NCBI RefSeq assembly: GCF_036226405.1
Contig: NZ_CP108464.1
Location: 8,804,001 to 8,868,000, forward strand
Length of the DNA: 64,000 nt
Source of the DNA: Streptomyces sp. NBC_01260
Lineage (GTDB): Bacteria; Actinomycetota; Actinomycetes; Streptomycetales; Streptomycetaceae
Direction of reading: 5' to 3'
Positions 28,101-35,696 of the stretch are shown in pieces. Below the pieces are notes generated by a model. That model was not told the origin of the DNA and searched no databases. It worked only from the letters and a program-made list of their open reading frames with translations. The translations under genes and the position numbers were made by a program. The first letter of the stretch is position 1, and every line of letters begins with the position of its first letter.

Positions 28101-28629
28101 CTACGCGGACCTGGTGGAGTCCGCCTGGTCCGAGGGCCCGTGCCGGCTGCTCGGATACTCGCTGGGTGGCAACCTCGCGTTCGAGGTGGCCAAGGAACTC
28201 GAATCACGTGGGCGCGAGGTATCTCACGTCGTGGTGCTGGACTCCCGCCGCATCCTGGAGACGTACGAGCCGGGCGAGGAGGGCGTCAGGACCTTCGAGG
28301 CGGAGCTGGGCCGTCATCTGTACCAGCACACCGGTTCCGAGATCGTCGCCAAGACGGTACTCGAACACGCGGCCGAGTATCTGGGATTCTGCGGCAGAAC
28401 CCCCAACACCGGGACGGTGGCGGCCTCGGTCGGCGTCGTGACCGACGAGGAGAAAGCAGGTCTCTACGCCGTCGGCGCCCCGGGCGCCTGGCACGGCAGC
28501 TCCACCGGCGGCACCCACGTTTTGCGGGGCTCCGGCACCCACGCCGACATGCTCGACCCCAAACACCTCCCGCGCAACGCCGCCCTGGTACGCGCCCTTC
28601 TCACGGGGGAGGCGGACCATGCCGGATGA
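19198..28629 (+). CDS. ftdB: Iterative hybrid PKS-NRPS for polycyclic tetramate macrolactam
   Basis: 3143 residues from TTG 19198, with AGGAG 9 bases upstream. Domain order: KS (Cys184 in DTACSSS, distal histidines in EAHGTST and NIGHTE), AT (Ser644 in GHSTGE; VPYHS in the specificity loop), DH (His942, Asp1108), KR (GAFGALG; Tyr1623), ACP (Ser1783), C (HHIVSDA at 1977), A (TSGSTGRPKA near 2466), PCP (Ser2868), TE (Ser2988 in GYSLGG). This is exactly the PTM synthase architecture: one PKS module makes both polyene chains, which are joined to both amines of ornithine and released as a tetramate. My alignment of the A-domain pocket reads D-V-G-E-L-V-S-I-D, close to the ornithine code. Oddity: the DH motif is HxxxExxxxP, with Glu946 replacing glycine. 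Confidence 0.95.
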   Translation: MADAINDASTGKVAIIGIGCRFPGEASDHRAFWQNLLDGKDCVTPTPADRYDVTTLKSRYRDKPGRLAGGRGGYIDGFDEFEPAFFGISPREADHMDPQQRKLLEVAWEALEDGGQRPAELAGSDTAVYVGAFTLDYKILQFADLGFGTLAAHTATGTMMTMVSNRISHSFDFRGPSLSVDTACSSSLVAVHLACQSLNRGESGLALAGGVLLHMAPQYTIAETKGGFLSPEGRSRTFDASADGYVRAEGVGLVVLKRLEDALRDGDPIHAVIVGSGVNQDGRTNGITVPNGEAQVSLVRRVCAEAGITPGDLQYMEAHGTSTPVGDPIEANALSRALAIGRAPGAACYVGSVKANIGHTESAAGIAGLIKTALALKHRRIPPHINLERINPAIDRGTSPYDIPTRVTDWPEHEGPARAGVNAFGFGGTNAHAVLEEAPARTAHTASSPHPQHFRPQERSWSILPLTTRHPDALPQMAEGIRRELAAGHGPAVALDDLGHTLAHRRQHLESRLSVVYSSKESLDEALDTYLRGEPHPRVVQGRQLDAPDRRLVWVFTGMGPQWWAMGRGLLASEPVFRDAVTACDREIRKIVGWSLMDEMAADESRSRMAETWLAQPANFAVQIGLAALWRSYGIRPDAVVGHSTGEIAAFYEAGVYSLEDAVRIAVHRSRLQHTLSGTGTMLAVGLPEDEADRRVRPYGDRISVAAVNSPTSVTLAGDGTALAALADELRSEQVFAKFLAVEVPYHSAAMDHIKDELLTALADIDPRPATVPVHLTGQEGVAEHVELDAGYWWKNVRDRVRFQAAVDRLADDGHRLFLEIGPHPVLGHAIRECLEAKGRTGVSVPSVRREEDEPERFAVSLATLNTLGLGVAWDVLQPVGETVPLPRYPWRRDRHWTEPGAVAQIRLGLLDHPLLGRRTDHTEPTWQARLDTERLPYLADHRIQESVVFPAAGYLEMAAQAVRELTGGTDVVLADIDLRKALFLAEDDVRTVHLSVSLEDGGFVVASAAAGPEAERVVHASGVVRTAQRRSAGPALNAGPIRERSRRRLDNQECYAVLAALGYQYGPAFQAIEEVWIGTDEVLARISPPAVIGDGAAGHHLHPVLLDACFQALLTPQILAGETSSPGTGIRLPLSLEEMSVSPVGNQPLWVHGTVRRHDGDELVGDLALYAEDGAALGHMRGFRAADVEKASGAVSRSTVDSWLAEPVWIDRPWAAAAEGGAQGPGAKEPQEWLVLADNGGVGDAFAELVTARGDRCRTVRVDDHDDPEDSGDRAAGAGKLSGAPDCAARLEQLFAELDRDGAAFCGTVVHLWNLDLPDIAGCERKDLARAADSGSYSLVALSRILLARQTGGRLHVVTRGAQPVSPGEGAEPLGAPAWGVTRVLRHQELAGHRGKLVDLDPAQEPGAAGIRADAQALLREFLSDDEEEIGLRGGRRATSRLQPAEGLTRPLPLRLRADGSYLVTGAFGALGRLLCRTLVKRGARRLILMSRTPVPGRDTWRATDPATAQGRAVALLRELEAAGAQTVLAPVDVTDEHALTAWLDEYRRAGAPPVRGVFHLAGQVRDRLVADMDRPTFDAVLDPKAVGAYLLDRHLRDEPLEHFVLFASIASLLTTAGQTNYAAGNAFLDALAHRRRAQGLPALSLDWGPWATGMIEELGLVDHYLHSRGMSSLSPEAGMTVLERVIGQDRAQLLVATVVDWQTFLAWYDSPPPLVTELAAAAQEHTVEEGGGFLDAFRDAGETERRRLVTDRFTALTATVLRTAAHEIDPAAGLTGLGLDSLLAMELRARTQADLGIALPVVALLSGTSVGELAGRLYDGLAERVAAGSAGESDSTAVEVFTDELNHPLTQNQKALWFLKQLNPDGYAYNIGGAVEVRAELEPDLMFEAVRRLIARHPALRANFHLEDGLPVQRTTSGTEPDLGLFDVQGQGWQDIQRTIIREYRKPYDLEHDRLVRFRLFKRGQSRWIIMKAVHHIVSDAISTFTFIEELLAVYEALKQGREPSLPPVGARYLDFLNQQNRFLAGREAGGMLEYWRSHLPAEVPLLDLPTDRPRPAVQTHNGASEFFVLDAELSARVHTLAQEHGVTPFMVLLSAYYVLLHRYSGQDHVIVGSPVTGRTHQEFAPVYGYFVNPLPLHADLSTGPTVAELLEQVRRTVLNGLDNQEYPFVLLVEELGLQHDPSRSAVFQAMFILLTHKVATEQYGYRLEYIELPEEEGQFDITLSVYEDEAEGRFHCVLKYNTDLFLPRTVRRMATHYVHLLDSMTRAPAELPTPRLEMLGTQEREQLVTEWSGASRLPAVAGRQPGRDRPVHHLIGDIAAAYPQAVAVSVPALWGATAHLTYGELDRRANARARRLRELGVMPGSVVGVCLDKSPELVVTLLAVLRAGGAYLPVHPDQPADRVAHVLGIAEAALVVVDDTRAAWAEGLPATVVTPAGLRPAETAGPAPQGTTDLDSPAYVINTSGSTGRPKAVRISHRSLASAYRAWFEEYRLADRARVHLQMAEPSFDVFTGDLVRALCSGGRLVLADRDLIFDTARLYRTMRTERVDCAEFVPAVVRGLMDHCEREGERLDFMSLLVVGSDAWKVAEYERLRGLCGAGTRVINSYGVTEATIDSAFFEGPADGLEPGMMVPIGRPLGNSTLHILDEHGEPVPPGVPGDLWIGGEGVAIGYAGDPEQTAQRFVTWNLSRDPGAAPVRLYRSGDVARWDTHGRMHLLGRSDHQVKLRGHRIEIAEIESHLTGWPGLARAVVAVRPDAAGDATLCAYCVTEPGETLDRRALRRHLAGAVPAFMVPSHVVELPGLPLTPHGKVDVAALPVPAGADRQQSYEAPVTLYELSMARYWEALLGMDRVGLGDDFFESGGSSIKLIELLHHLRTEFGIGVPVSRLYQATTLHGMAAAVEDLVNSTTSEELPYLTFNPGPGQPVFCFPPAGGHALVYRGFAAQLSQYRIVAFNYVPGDDKVARYADLVESAWSEGPCRLLGYSLGGNLAFEVAKELESRGREVSHVVVLDSRRILETYEPGEEGVRTFEAELGRHLYQHTGSEIVAKTVLEHAAEYLGFCGRTPNTGTVAASVGVVTDEEKAGLYAVGAPGAWHGSSTGGTHVLRGSGTHADMLDPKHLPRNAALVRALLTGEADHAG

Positions 28630-30295
28630 GGACGTCTGGGACAGCCGGCACCGGGCGCCCGGCAGCACGCCCCGCGTCATCGTCATCGGCGCGGGCATCG
28701 CCGGCCTGTCCACCGGCTGCTACGCGCAGATGAGCGGGATGCGGACCCGCATCTTCGAGAAGCACGTACTGCCCGGCGGATGCTGTACCGCCTGGTCCCG
28801 CGACGGCTATCTCTTCGACTACTGCATCGAGTGGCTGATCGGCACCGCCGCGGGCAACGACGCCAACCAGGTCTGGCGTGAACTGGGCGCGCTCGACGGC
28901 AAGACGGTCAGGAACTTCGACCTGTTCAACAAGGTCGTCGACGAGGGCGGCCGCTCGGTGACCTTCTGGAACGATCCGGCACGCCTGGAGGAACACCTGC
29001 TGCGCGTCTCGCCCGCCGACGCACGGCTGATCCGTTCCTTCTGCCGTGACCTGAGGCGGTTCACGGAGATCGAGCTCTATCCGTTCCTGACCGCGCCCGC
29101 CCTGCGGACCCTACGGGAGAGGGCGGCCACGCTGCGCACCGTACTGCCGGCGTTCCGCCTGTTCTGGCGCACCGCGGCCACACCGATGCACCGGTTCGCG
29201 GACCGGTTCGAGGACCCGCTGCTGCGCAGAGCCTTCCGGAACATCTTCTTCCAGGATCCCGAAGGCTTCCCCCTGCTCCCGTACCTGTTCAACATGGCCA
29301 GCGCCTACCACGGCAACGCGGGCTTCCCGCAGGGCGGTTCGCTCGGCCTGGCCCGGTCGGTCGAGGAGCGGTACACCGGACTCGGCGGGACGGTGACCTA
29401 CCGCGCCCGCACCGAGAAGGTACTGGTGGACAACGGCCGGGCCATCGGCATCGAGCTCCGCAACGGCAGGAGGTACTACGCCGAGCACATCGTGTCGGCC
29501 TGCGACGGGCACACCACGATCTACGAGCTGCTGGGAGGCAGATACACCGGCGCGAGGGTCGACAAGCTCTACACCGACCTGCTGGAACGTCCCGGAACGC
29601 TGTTTCCCGCCGTGGTCTCCGCCTTCGTCGGCGTCCAGGGCGGTCTTCCCGCCGAGGACGCCCACAGCACCACGTATCTGCTCCCGCCGGCCGCGGCCGC
29701 CGAACTGCCCGGTGCGCTCCAGAGCAGCCTGGTGGTCCAGCTGCGCTCGCGCTACTCGGACGGCTTCGCCCCGCCCGGAAAGTCGGTGGTCCACTGCACC
29801 TACTTCAGCGACTACACCTACTGGAAGGCGCTGCGCCACAGCGACCGCAAGGCCTACTGGGCACGGAAGCGCGAGGTGGCCGCCTTCGTACGGCGGTTCC
29901 TGGAGCGGCTCTGGCCGGGCACGGCCGAGCGGATCGACCTGGTGGACGTGGCCTCGCCGGCGACGACCCGGCGCTACACCGGGAACCACAACGGCTCGAT
30001 CCTGGCGTGGAAGGCGTTCTCCGACGCCGACGACGTGTCCGCCGACCTGGTCGGCAAGGACCGGATGCGGCTGCCCGGACTCAGCGGGTTCTCCATGGCC
30101 GGCCAATGGGTCGGCATGGGCGGTCTGATCCGCGCCGCGTCCACCGGCCGCTTCGCCACCCAGTACCTGTGCGAAGAGCTGGGCCTCCCGTTCAGGGCAT
30201 GGGAGAGCGGCGGCACCACTCCCTGGCACCCGGGCAGACTGGGGCAGCTGCCTCAGCTCGACCGATGGTCCTCCAGGGAGGGAACCGGCACGTGA
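28619..30295 (+). CDS. ftdC: FAD-dependent oxidoreductase, phytoene desaturase-like (PTM ring former 1)
   Basis: 558 residues. ATG 28619 lies inside the end of the PKS-NRPS gene (11-base overlap), so it is translationally coupled. The N-terminal Rossmann motif VIVIGAGIAGLSTGCYAQ binds FAD, PGGCCTAW follows, and the C-terminal FAD block reads GLIRAASTGRFATQYLCEE. It belongs to the phytoene-dehydrogenase/carotenoid-isomerase family. PTM clusters use such enzymes to form carbocycles on the polyene tetramate, and two of them are typical of 5-5-6 and 5-5 ring systems. The next gene is a paralogue. Confidence 0.9.
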   Translation: MPDEDVWDSRHRAPGSTPRVIVIGAGIAGLSTGCYAQMSGMRTRIFEKHVLPGGCCTAWSRDGYLFDYCIEWLIGTAAGNDANQVWRELGALDGKTVRNFDLFNKVVDEGGRSVTFWNDPARLEEHLLRVSPADARLIRSFCRDLRRFTEIELYPFLTAPALRTLRERAATLRTVLPAFRLFWRTAATPMHRFADRFEDPLLRRAFRNIFFQDPEGFPLLPYLFNMASAYHGNAGFPQGGSLGLARSVEERYTGLGGTVTYRARTEKVLVDNGRAIGIELRNGRRYYAEHIVSACDGHTTIYELLGGRYTGARVDKLYTDLLERPGTLFPAVVSAFVGVQGGLPAEDAHSTTYLLPPAAAAELPGALQSSLVVQLRSRYSDGFAPPGKSVVHCTYFSDYTYWKALRHSDRKAYWARKREVAAFVRRFLERLWPGTAERIDLVDVASPATTRRYTGNHNGSILAWKAFSDADDVSADLVGKDRMRLPGLSGFSMAGQWVGMGGLIRAASTGRFATQYLCEELGLPFRAWESGGTTPWHPGRLGQLPQLDRWSSREGTGT

Positions 30296-32043
30296 CGACA
30301 GAGAGGAGCAGCCCCGTGGCGCGGGCGCCGCGCGACAGGCAAACCATGATCATTATCGGCGCCGGGCTCGGCGGTCTCTCCACCGGCTGCTACGCGCAGA
30401 TGAACGGCTACCGGTCCCAGGTGCTCGAGATGCACGAGATCCCGGGAGGCTGCTGCACCGCATGGGAACGCGGCGACTTCACCCTGGACGCCTGTGTCAG
30501 CTGGATGCTCGGCAGCGGCCCCGGCAACGAGATGCACCAGATCTGGCTGGAGCTCGGCGCGTTGCAGGGCAAGGAGGTACGCCACTTCGACGTGTTCAAC
30601 ATCGTGCGGGGACAGGACGGCAGAGCGGTCTACTTCTACTCCGACCCGGACCGGCTGCAGGACCATCTCACCGAGCTCTCACCCGCGGACGCGAAACAGA
30701 TCAGGGAGTTCTGCCGCCAACTGCGCTCCTTCCGCAAGGCGCTGGCGGTCTACCCCTTCCTCAAACCCGTGGGGCTGATGGGGCGTGTGGAGCGATGGCG
30801 CATGCTGGCGTCGTTCATCCCGTACTTCAACGCGGTGCGCAAGTCGATCTCGGTGCTGATGTCGGACTACTCGGCCCGGTTCAAGGACCCGCTGCTGCGT
30901 GAGGCGTTCAACTTCGTCCTCTACGAGAAACACCCGGCGTTCCCCGTACTGCCGACCCACTTCCAGCTCGCCTCGCACGCCAACCTGTCGGCGGGTGTCC
31001 CCGAAGGCGGGTCGCTCGGTCTCGCCGAGTCGATCGAGCAGCGCTACCGGCGGCTCGGTGGCCAGGTCACGTACAACACCAAGGTCGAGGAGGTCCTCAT
31101 CGAGGACGACCGGGCGGTCGGCGTCCGCCTCAGCGACGGCCGGGAACTGCGCGCGGACATCATCGTGTCCGCCTGCGACGGTCCCACCACGATGATGAAG
31201 CTGCTGGGAGGCCGCTATCTCAACGACGCCTACCGGCGGCTGTACACCGAGACCATCAACGAACCGGGCATGGTGTTCCCCGGCTACTTCACTCTCTTCC
31301 TGGGACTCAAGCGGCCCTTCCCCGAGGGCGCCCCGTGCACGACGCATCTGCTGAGCGAGGCTCAGGCGGCCGAACTGACCGGCATCCGCCATCGGAGCAT
31401 CAACGTCCAGTTCCGCAGCCGCCACTATCCGGAGCTCTCGCCCAGCGGGACGACCATCGTCTACGCCACCTATTTCTGCGACATCGCCCCCTGGCGCGCC
31501 CTGGACGAAGGCCCGGAGCGGATCACCCGGAGCCGCGGTGGCCAGGAGCTCCACACGCTTCCCGTGCGGCACGGCCGCGGCTACTACGCGGCCAAACGGC
31601 GGGCGCGCACGGCGCTCGTGGAGTTCCTGGAGGAGCGATATCCGGGCCTTGAGGACGCCATCGCGGTACGCGACGTGTCGAGCCCGCTCACCCAGGTCCG
31701 GTACACGGGCAACCACGACGGGACGGTCCTGGGGTGGCAGCCGTTCGTGGAGAGTGGCGAAACCCTGGAGGAACTCGTCAAGAAGCACGGCCCCGGGCTC
31801 CCGGGCCTGGAGAACTTCTACCTGTCCGGCGTCTGGGCGACGACGGGCGGTCTGATCCGCGCGGCCGCGGCGGGCCGGCACGTCGTGCAGTTCGTCTGCC
31901 GTGACGACGGCAGGGCGTTCACCGCTTCCCTCGACGAGACCGGTCCGCCGCCGACCCATCGCGTCATTCCGGTCGGGGGGCGCCCCCCGGGCTCCGCCAC
32001 GGCCCCGTTCGGCCTCACCGGTACGGAACAGGAGCAGAAGTGA
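30292..32043 (+). CDS. ftdD: FAD-dependent oxidoreductase, phytoene desaturase-like (PTM ring former 2)
   Basis: 583 residues from GTG 30292, overlapping the previous stop and preceded by AGGGAGGG; a GTG at 30316 after GAGGAG is an equally good start. The FAD motif is MIIIGAGLGGLSTGCYAQ, followed by PGGCCTAWERG, and the C-terminal block is GGLIRAAAAGRHVVQFVC. It is a clear paralogue of the preceding enzyme. A short insertion near 31520-31560 (TRSRGGQELHTLPVRH) distinguishes it. Expected to catalyse a second reductive or electrocyclic ring closure in the polycyclic part of the macrolactam. Confidence 0.9.
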   Translation: MTTERSSPVARAPRDRQTMIIIGAGLGGLSTGCYAQMNGYRSQVLEMHEIPGGCCTAWERGDFTLDACVSWMLGSGPGNEMHQIWLELGALQGKEVRHFDVFNIVRGQDGRAVYFYSDPDRLQDHLTELSPADAKQIREFCRQLRSFRKALAVYPFLKPVGLMGRVERWRMLASFIPYFNAVRKSISVLMSDYSARFKDPLLREAFNFVLYEKHPAFPVLPTHFQLASHANLSAGVPEGGSLGLAESIEQRYRRLGGQVTYNTKVEEVLIEDDRAVGVRLSDGRELRADIIVSACDGPTTMMKLLGGRYLNDAYRRLYTETINEPGMVFPGYFTLFLGLKRPFPEGAPCTTHLLSEAQAAELTGIRHRSINVQFRSRHYPELSPSGTTIVYATYFCDIAPWRALDEGPERITRSRGGQELHTLPVRHGRGYYAAKRRARTALVEFLEERYPGLEDAIAVRDVSSPLTQVRYTGNHDGTVLGWQPFVESGETLEELVKKHGPGLPGLENFYLSGVWATTGGLIRAAAAGRHVVQFVCRDDGRAFTASLDETGPPPTHRVIPVGGRPPGSATAPFGLTGTEQEQK

Positions 32044-33095
32044 AGATCAAGGAGTGGGTCGTCCGTGAGCATGTCGAGGGCGCTCCCGACGTCGACCGGA
32101 TCTACGAGAAGATCGTCCGCGACATCGACGTGGACCTCGCACCGGACGAGATGCTGCTGAAGACGCTGTACGTCTCGGTCGATCCCTACCTCCAGGGCAT
32201 CGCGCTGGACACCCCGCTGGGCCGGCACATGGGCGCCGACTCGGTCATGGAAGTGCTGGAGGCGGGCCCGAGGGCCGCGCACCGGCCGGGCGATCTGGTG
32301 CAGGGGTTCGGCGGCTGGCGCTCCCACCTGGTCAGCGCGGGCGAGGAATCGCTGTGGCAGACGGGAACCTTCCCGATGGTGTTCCCCGCCTTCCGCCGTC
32401 TCGACCCGTGCTGGTACGACGACGCGCTGCCCCTGGCGACGGCGCTGAGCGCGATGGGGGGTCCGGGCATGACCGCCTGGGGCACGCTCTCCACGTTCCT
32501 CGCCGCCGGGCCGGGGGACACCCTGGTGATCAGCGGTGCCTCCGGCGCGGTGGGGACACTGGTCGGCCAGCTGGCCCGGCTCGCGGGTGCCCGCGTGGTC
32601 GGCACGACGTCGAGTCCGCAGAAGGCGGAGTACCTGTCGCGGCTGGGGTTCGACGAGGTCGTCGTCTACCGGCAGGGCGACAGCGCCGAGAGCGTGCGCG
32701 AGGCGCTCACCCGGGCGGCTCCCGACGGCGTCGACCGCTACTTCGACAACCTCGGCGGTGCCGTGACCGACGTGGTCTTCTCCCTGCTCAATGTCGGCAG
32801 CCAGGTAGCGGTGTGCTGGCAGTGGGCGACCCAGGTCGGCCAGGACGTGGTGGGACCCCGGCTGCTGCCGTACATCATGTTCCCGCGCGCCACCGTGCGC
32901 GGGATCTTCTCACTGGAGTGGTTCACCGACGAGAACTGGCAGGCGCTCCATACCGAGCTCGGCGGCAGGGTCCGGCGGGGGGAGGTCGTCTGCGACCACA
33001 CCCTCCACCACGGCTTCGACAGCATTCCCGCGGCCTACGGGAGCCTCTACCACGACCGGGGGACCAACCTGGGCAAGGTGCTGGTCGAGTTGTGA
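32040..33095 (+). CDS. ftdE: NADPH-dependent medium-chain reductase (PTM inner-ring cyclase)
   Basis: 351 residues; GTG 32040 overlaps the previous stop as GTGA. It belongs to the zinc-free MDR group of prostaglandin/leukotriene B4 reductase type: VSVDPYLQG near residue 50, the nucleotide motif SGASGAVGTLVGQLA, and RYFDNLGG. In ikarugamycin and HSAF pathways the homologous IkaC/OX-type reductase uses NADPH for a Michael-type reductive closure of the last ring. Its position after the two FAD enzymes and before the P450 matches frontalamide-type clusters. Confidence 0.88.
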   Translation: MKIKEWVVREHVEGAPDVDRIYEKIVRDIDVDLAPDEMLLKTLYVSVDPYLQGIALDTPLGRHMGADSVMEVLEAGPRAAHRPGDLVQGFGGWRSHLVSAGEESLWQTGTFPMVFPAFRRLDPCWYDDALPLATALSAMGGPGMTAWGTLSTFLAAGPGDTLVISGASGAVGTLVGQLARLAGARVVGTTSSPQKAEYLSRLGFDEVVVYRQGDSAESVREALTRAAPDGVDRYFDNLGGAVTDVVFSLLNVGSQVAVCWQWATQVGQDVVGPRLLPYIMFPRATVRGIFSLEWFTDENWQALHTELGGRVRRGEVVCDHTLHHGFDSIPAAYGSLYHDRGTNLGKVLVEL

Positions 33096-33240
33096 GGGGC
33101 GGGAAGGGGCCGGCCCGCCGAGCGGTTCCGGGCGCCCCGGCCCCAGCTCGCACGTGCCCGCAGGCCCTCTTTCCCCCTGCCCCGGCCCGGCCGTTTGCCC
33201 CGTCCGCTGTCCTGTCGAACGTGCACAGCCAGGAGGTACC

Positions 33241-34539
33241 GTGTCCCGTTCAGTCAGCACCGGCAACAGTGCTGGTCCCGAACCGCTGTTGGCCCCGCTC
33301 CACAGTATGGAGTTCGCCGCTCCGGGCCCGCCGCGGCTCACCGAGCTCACGGACGGGTCTCCGGCCTGGCTGGTCAGCCGGTATCCCGATGTCAGGCAGG
33401 TGCTCAGCGACAGCCGGTTCGGCCGCGCCGAGCTGTACGCGCCGGACGGGCCGTCCGTGTCCCAGGTGCCGGGGCTGGTCAACGACCCGGACCTGATGTT
33501 CAACCAGGACGGCCCCGGTCACCTGCGACTGCGCCGCACCATGCGTCGCGCGTTCACTCCGAGAGCCGTCGCCCGGTGGCAACCCTGGATCGCGGCGATC
33601 GTGGAGCAGCTGCTGGACGGACTGGCCGACAGCAACAGCGACGGCGACGGGCCGGTGGACATCGTCGCTGAGTTCACACTGCCGCTGCCGGTGGCCGTGA
33701 TCAGCCGGCTGATGGGACTGGACGCGTCCGCGCGTGAGCGGATGCGTCACTGGAGCGATCATGCCTTCACGGACGGCTCCCGCTGCGGTGACGAGGTGGG
33801 CGCGGCCATGGCCGAGTTCTCCGCGTTCGGCGCGGAACTACTGGCCGCACGGCGACGCGAGCCCGGGGACGATCTGGTGAGCGGCCTGGTCCGGGCGGCC
33901 GACGAGGAGGGGGGCATCCCCGAGGCACAACTGGTCAGCCTGGTCTGCGGACTGGTGGTGGGGGGACACGACAGCACGATGACGATGCTCGGCAACTCGC
34001 TCCTCTACCTGCTCGCCGAGAGGCAGGAGGCCTGGCCGCGCCTCGCAGCCGCGGGGGAGTCGGCCGGAGCGGTGGCCGACCGGCTGCTCCACCTGATCCC
34101 TCTGGGCGACGACCGCGGGAGCACACGTCGCGCGACCGAGGGCGTCGAGGTCGGGGGTGTTCTGATCCCGGCCGGAGCGGTGGTCCTGGCGGACTGCGGC
34201 ATGGCCAACCGCGACCCCGCCGTCTTCCCGGCAAGCACGGCGGACGACCTGTTCGCACCGCTGGAGGCCCCCACCCTGTCCTTCGGTGCCGGACCGCACT
34301 ACTGCCTGGGCGCATGGCTGGCCCGGGTGGAACTCCAGCTGGCCCTGCACCGTCTGGCGGCCAGGTTCCCGGGGCTCCGGCTGGCACAGCCGCCGGACTC
34401 CGTCCACTGGCGGGTGGGGACCACCTCACGCAGCCCGGAGCGCCTTCTGGTGACCTGGCCCCGGAGGGAACCGGACCCGGTGGGCCCCGCGCCTTCCGGG
34501 AGCCTGAGCGGGGTCAGGCCGGGTGGACGAGGCCGGTGA
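33241..34539 (+). CDS. ftdF: Cytochrome P450 tailoring enzyme of the tetramate cluster
   Basis: 432 residues from GTG 33241 with AGGAGG 4 bases upstream. The haem loop is FGAGPHYCLG with Cys355 as axial ligand, and the I-helix reads VVGGHDSTMTM. The K-helix position that normally reads ExxR is R281-L-L-H284 here (VADRLLHLIPLG), so the otherwise near-invariant ExxR pair is absent. In related clusters a P450 oxidises the macrolactam late in the pathway. The gene ends the PTM operon and overlaps the convergent methyltransferase-like gene by 26 bases. Confidence 0.88.
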   Translation: MSRSVSTGNSAGPEPLLAPLHSMEFAAPGPPRLTELTDGSPAWLVSRYPDVRQVLSDSRFGRAELYAPDGPSVSQVPGLVNDPDLMFNQDGPGHLRLRRTMRRAFTPRAVARWQPWIAAIVEQLLDGLADSNSDGDGPVDIVAEFTLPLPVAVISRLMGLDASARERMRHWSDHAFTDGSRCGDEVGAAMAEFSAFGAELLAARRREPGDDLVSGLVRAADEEGGIPEAQLVSLVCGLVVGGHDSTMTMLGNSLLYLLAERQEAWPRLAAAGESAGAVADRLLHLIPLGDDRGSTRRATEGVEVGGVLIPAGAVVLADCGMANRDPAVFPASTADDLFAPLEAPTLSFGAGPHYCLGAWLARVELQLALHRLAARFPGLRLAQPPDSVHWRVGTTSRSPERLLVTWPRREPDPVGPAPSGSLSGVRPGGRGR

Positions 34540-35437
34540 GCGGGTGCGAAACGGTGTCCTGGGCGGGGCGGGACAGCTGGACAGCGGTGTGGAAATGGCC
34601 GTCCGTCTCCTTCCCGCGAGGGTCCTCGCCGGCCGCGGTCACCGATTCGATGGCGAACTGCCGCTCCTCGGGACTGGTGAAGCGGCGCTGGACGAAAGTG
34701 AGGGGGGCCGCATTCTCCGTGATCAGTCCGAAGGAGTCCAGGCACTCCGTGATGGGCTGATAGGAGCTGGTGCGCAGCACCAACGCCGCTACCCACACGG
34801 GAGCTTCGGCCGATTCGAGAAGTGGCCGGAAGGTGCGCGACGACAAGAAGCTGGCCCCGCCGGTGACAGTGATCAGACGGATGCGCCGCGCCGCGCGCAG
34901 GAGGGCGGCGGACGGCGGCGCAACCTCCAGATTCTCGCCGAAGGCCTCGTCCAGCAGGCCCACCCGGCGTGCGTAGGCGACGGCGTTGGGTGCCGCGTCG
35001 AGGCCGAACACGGGGACCGCGTCCGGGCGGCGTCGGGACCGGTAGAAGTCGCGGTCCCAGGAGGCCAGTTCGCTGGTGGTCATGGCTGATGCCCTGGGCG
35101 AGGTGTAGTGGTCGTACAGGTCGTCCAGCGTCAGATCGTGGTTCAGCAGGGCCGCGTTGATGCCGTAGGAGCAACAGAGGTCCAGCACCGCTCCGGCCTC
35201 AGCCGCGCACACACCGGTCGCGATCAGCCGGCGGTGGATTTGCTGGGCATGGTGCGGGGTCCGGTAGCCCAGTTGCTGGAAGGTGCGGAAGAAGGCCCGG
35301 GGATCGGGCCGGTCGTAGATCTCGTCGAAGGGCGTCATCGACTCCTGGGCCTCGGCCGCCGCATTTCCCGGCTCGGCGCCTGCCCCCTTCTCGTGATCGT
35401 CGCCCGCTTCGCCCGATGTCTGAACCGTCACACGCAC
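34514..35437 (-). CDS. SAM-dependent methyltransferase-like protein
   Basis: About 307 residues; GTG at 35437 or 35431 close to AGAGGAG, with ATG at 35341 as a shorter alternative ([11 protein letters not shown]). The central part contains [18 protein letters not shown], which aligns with motif I of class I methyltransferases, although the usual glycine-rich GxGxG is CxYGxN. A later [20 protein letters not shown] fits the second strand and helix. The C-terminal half has [16 protein letters not shown]. It lies tail to tail with the P450 gene, so it is not part of the PTM operon, though it could act in either neighbouring pathway. Catalytic activity is uncertain given the altered SAM loop. Confidence 0.7.
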   Translation of the reverse strand: MRVTVQTSGEAGDDHEKGAGAEPGNAAAEAQESMTPFDEIYDRPDPRAFFRTFQQLGYRTPHHAQQIHRRLIATGVCAAEAGAVLDLCCSYGINAALLNHDLTLDDLYDHYTSPRASAMTTSELASWDRDFYRSRRRPDAVPVFGLDAAPNAVAYARRVGLLDEAFGENLEVAPPSAALLRAARRIRLITVTGGASFLSSRTFRPLLESAEAPVWVAALVLRTSSYQPITECLDSFGLITENAAPLTFVQRRFTSPEERQFAIESVTAAGEDPRGKETDGHFHTAVQLSRPAQDTVSHPLTGLVHPA

Positions 35438-35696
35438 TCCTCTGTCGGCCTGCCCTGCCCGCCGTCGTCCCGGTCAGCATCGGTCCGAACCAGAAGGAAC
35501 GGAACAGGCACGGACAGGAACCGGCCAGCCGCCGGGCGATCAGGCTTGTGTCCCGGCGCAGACGGCGCAGAGTCGGCCCCGACGGCCGGACATGCCGGAC
35601 GTGCTGGACGTCAACACGCCTGCTCCGGGAGGGATGACGGGCTCGCCCGTCTGCGGATCCATACTGTGTCAACATCAACTCCTGCCCGTAGAGGAT
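35438..35696. promoter_or_regulatory. Divergent intergenic region
   Basis: This stretch separates the minus-strand methyltransferase-like gene from the plus-strand PKS gene and should contain both promoters. Three candidate PKS starts lie in or at the edge of it: ATG 35592, ATG 35634 after GGGAGG, and GTG 35697 after AGAGGA. None has ideal spacing. Confidence 0.35.

Noticed and set aside
18191..34539. PTM cluster as the novel system
   Set aside because: Its gene order and domain architecture match well-known frontalamide/HSAF-type loci. Only details (P450 ExxR loss, DH variant, A-domain code) are unusual.
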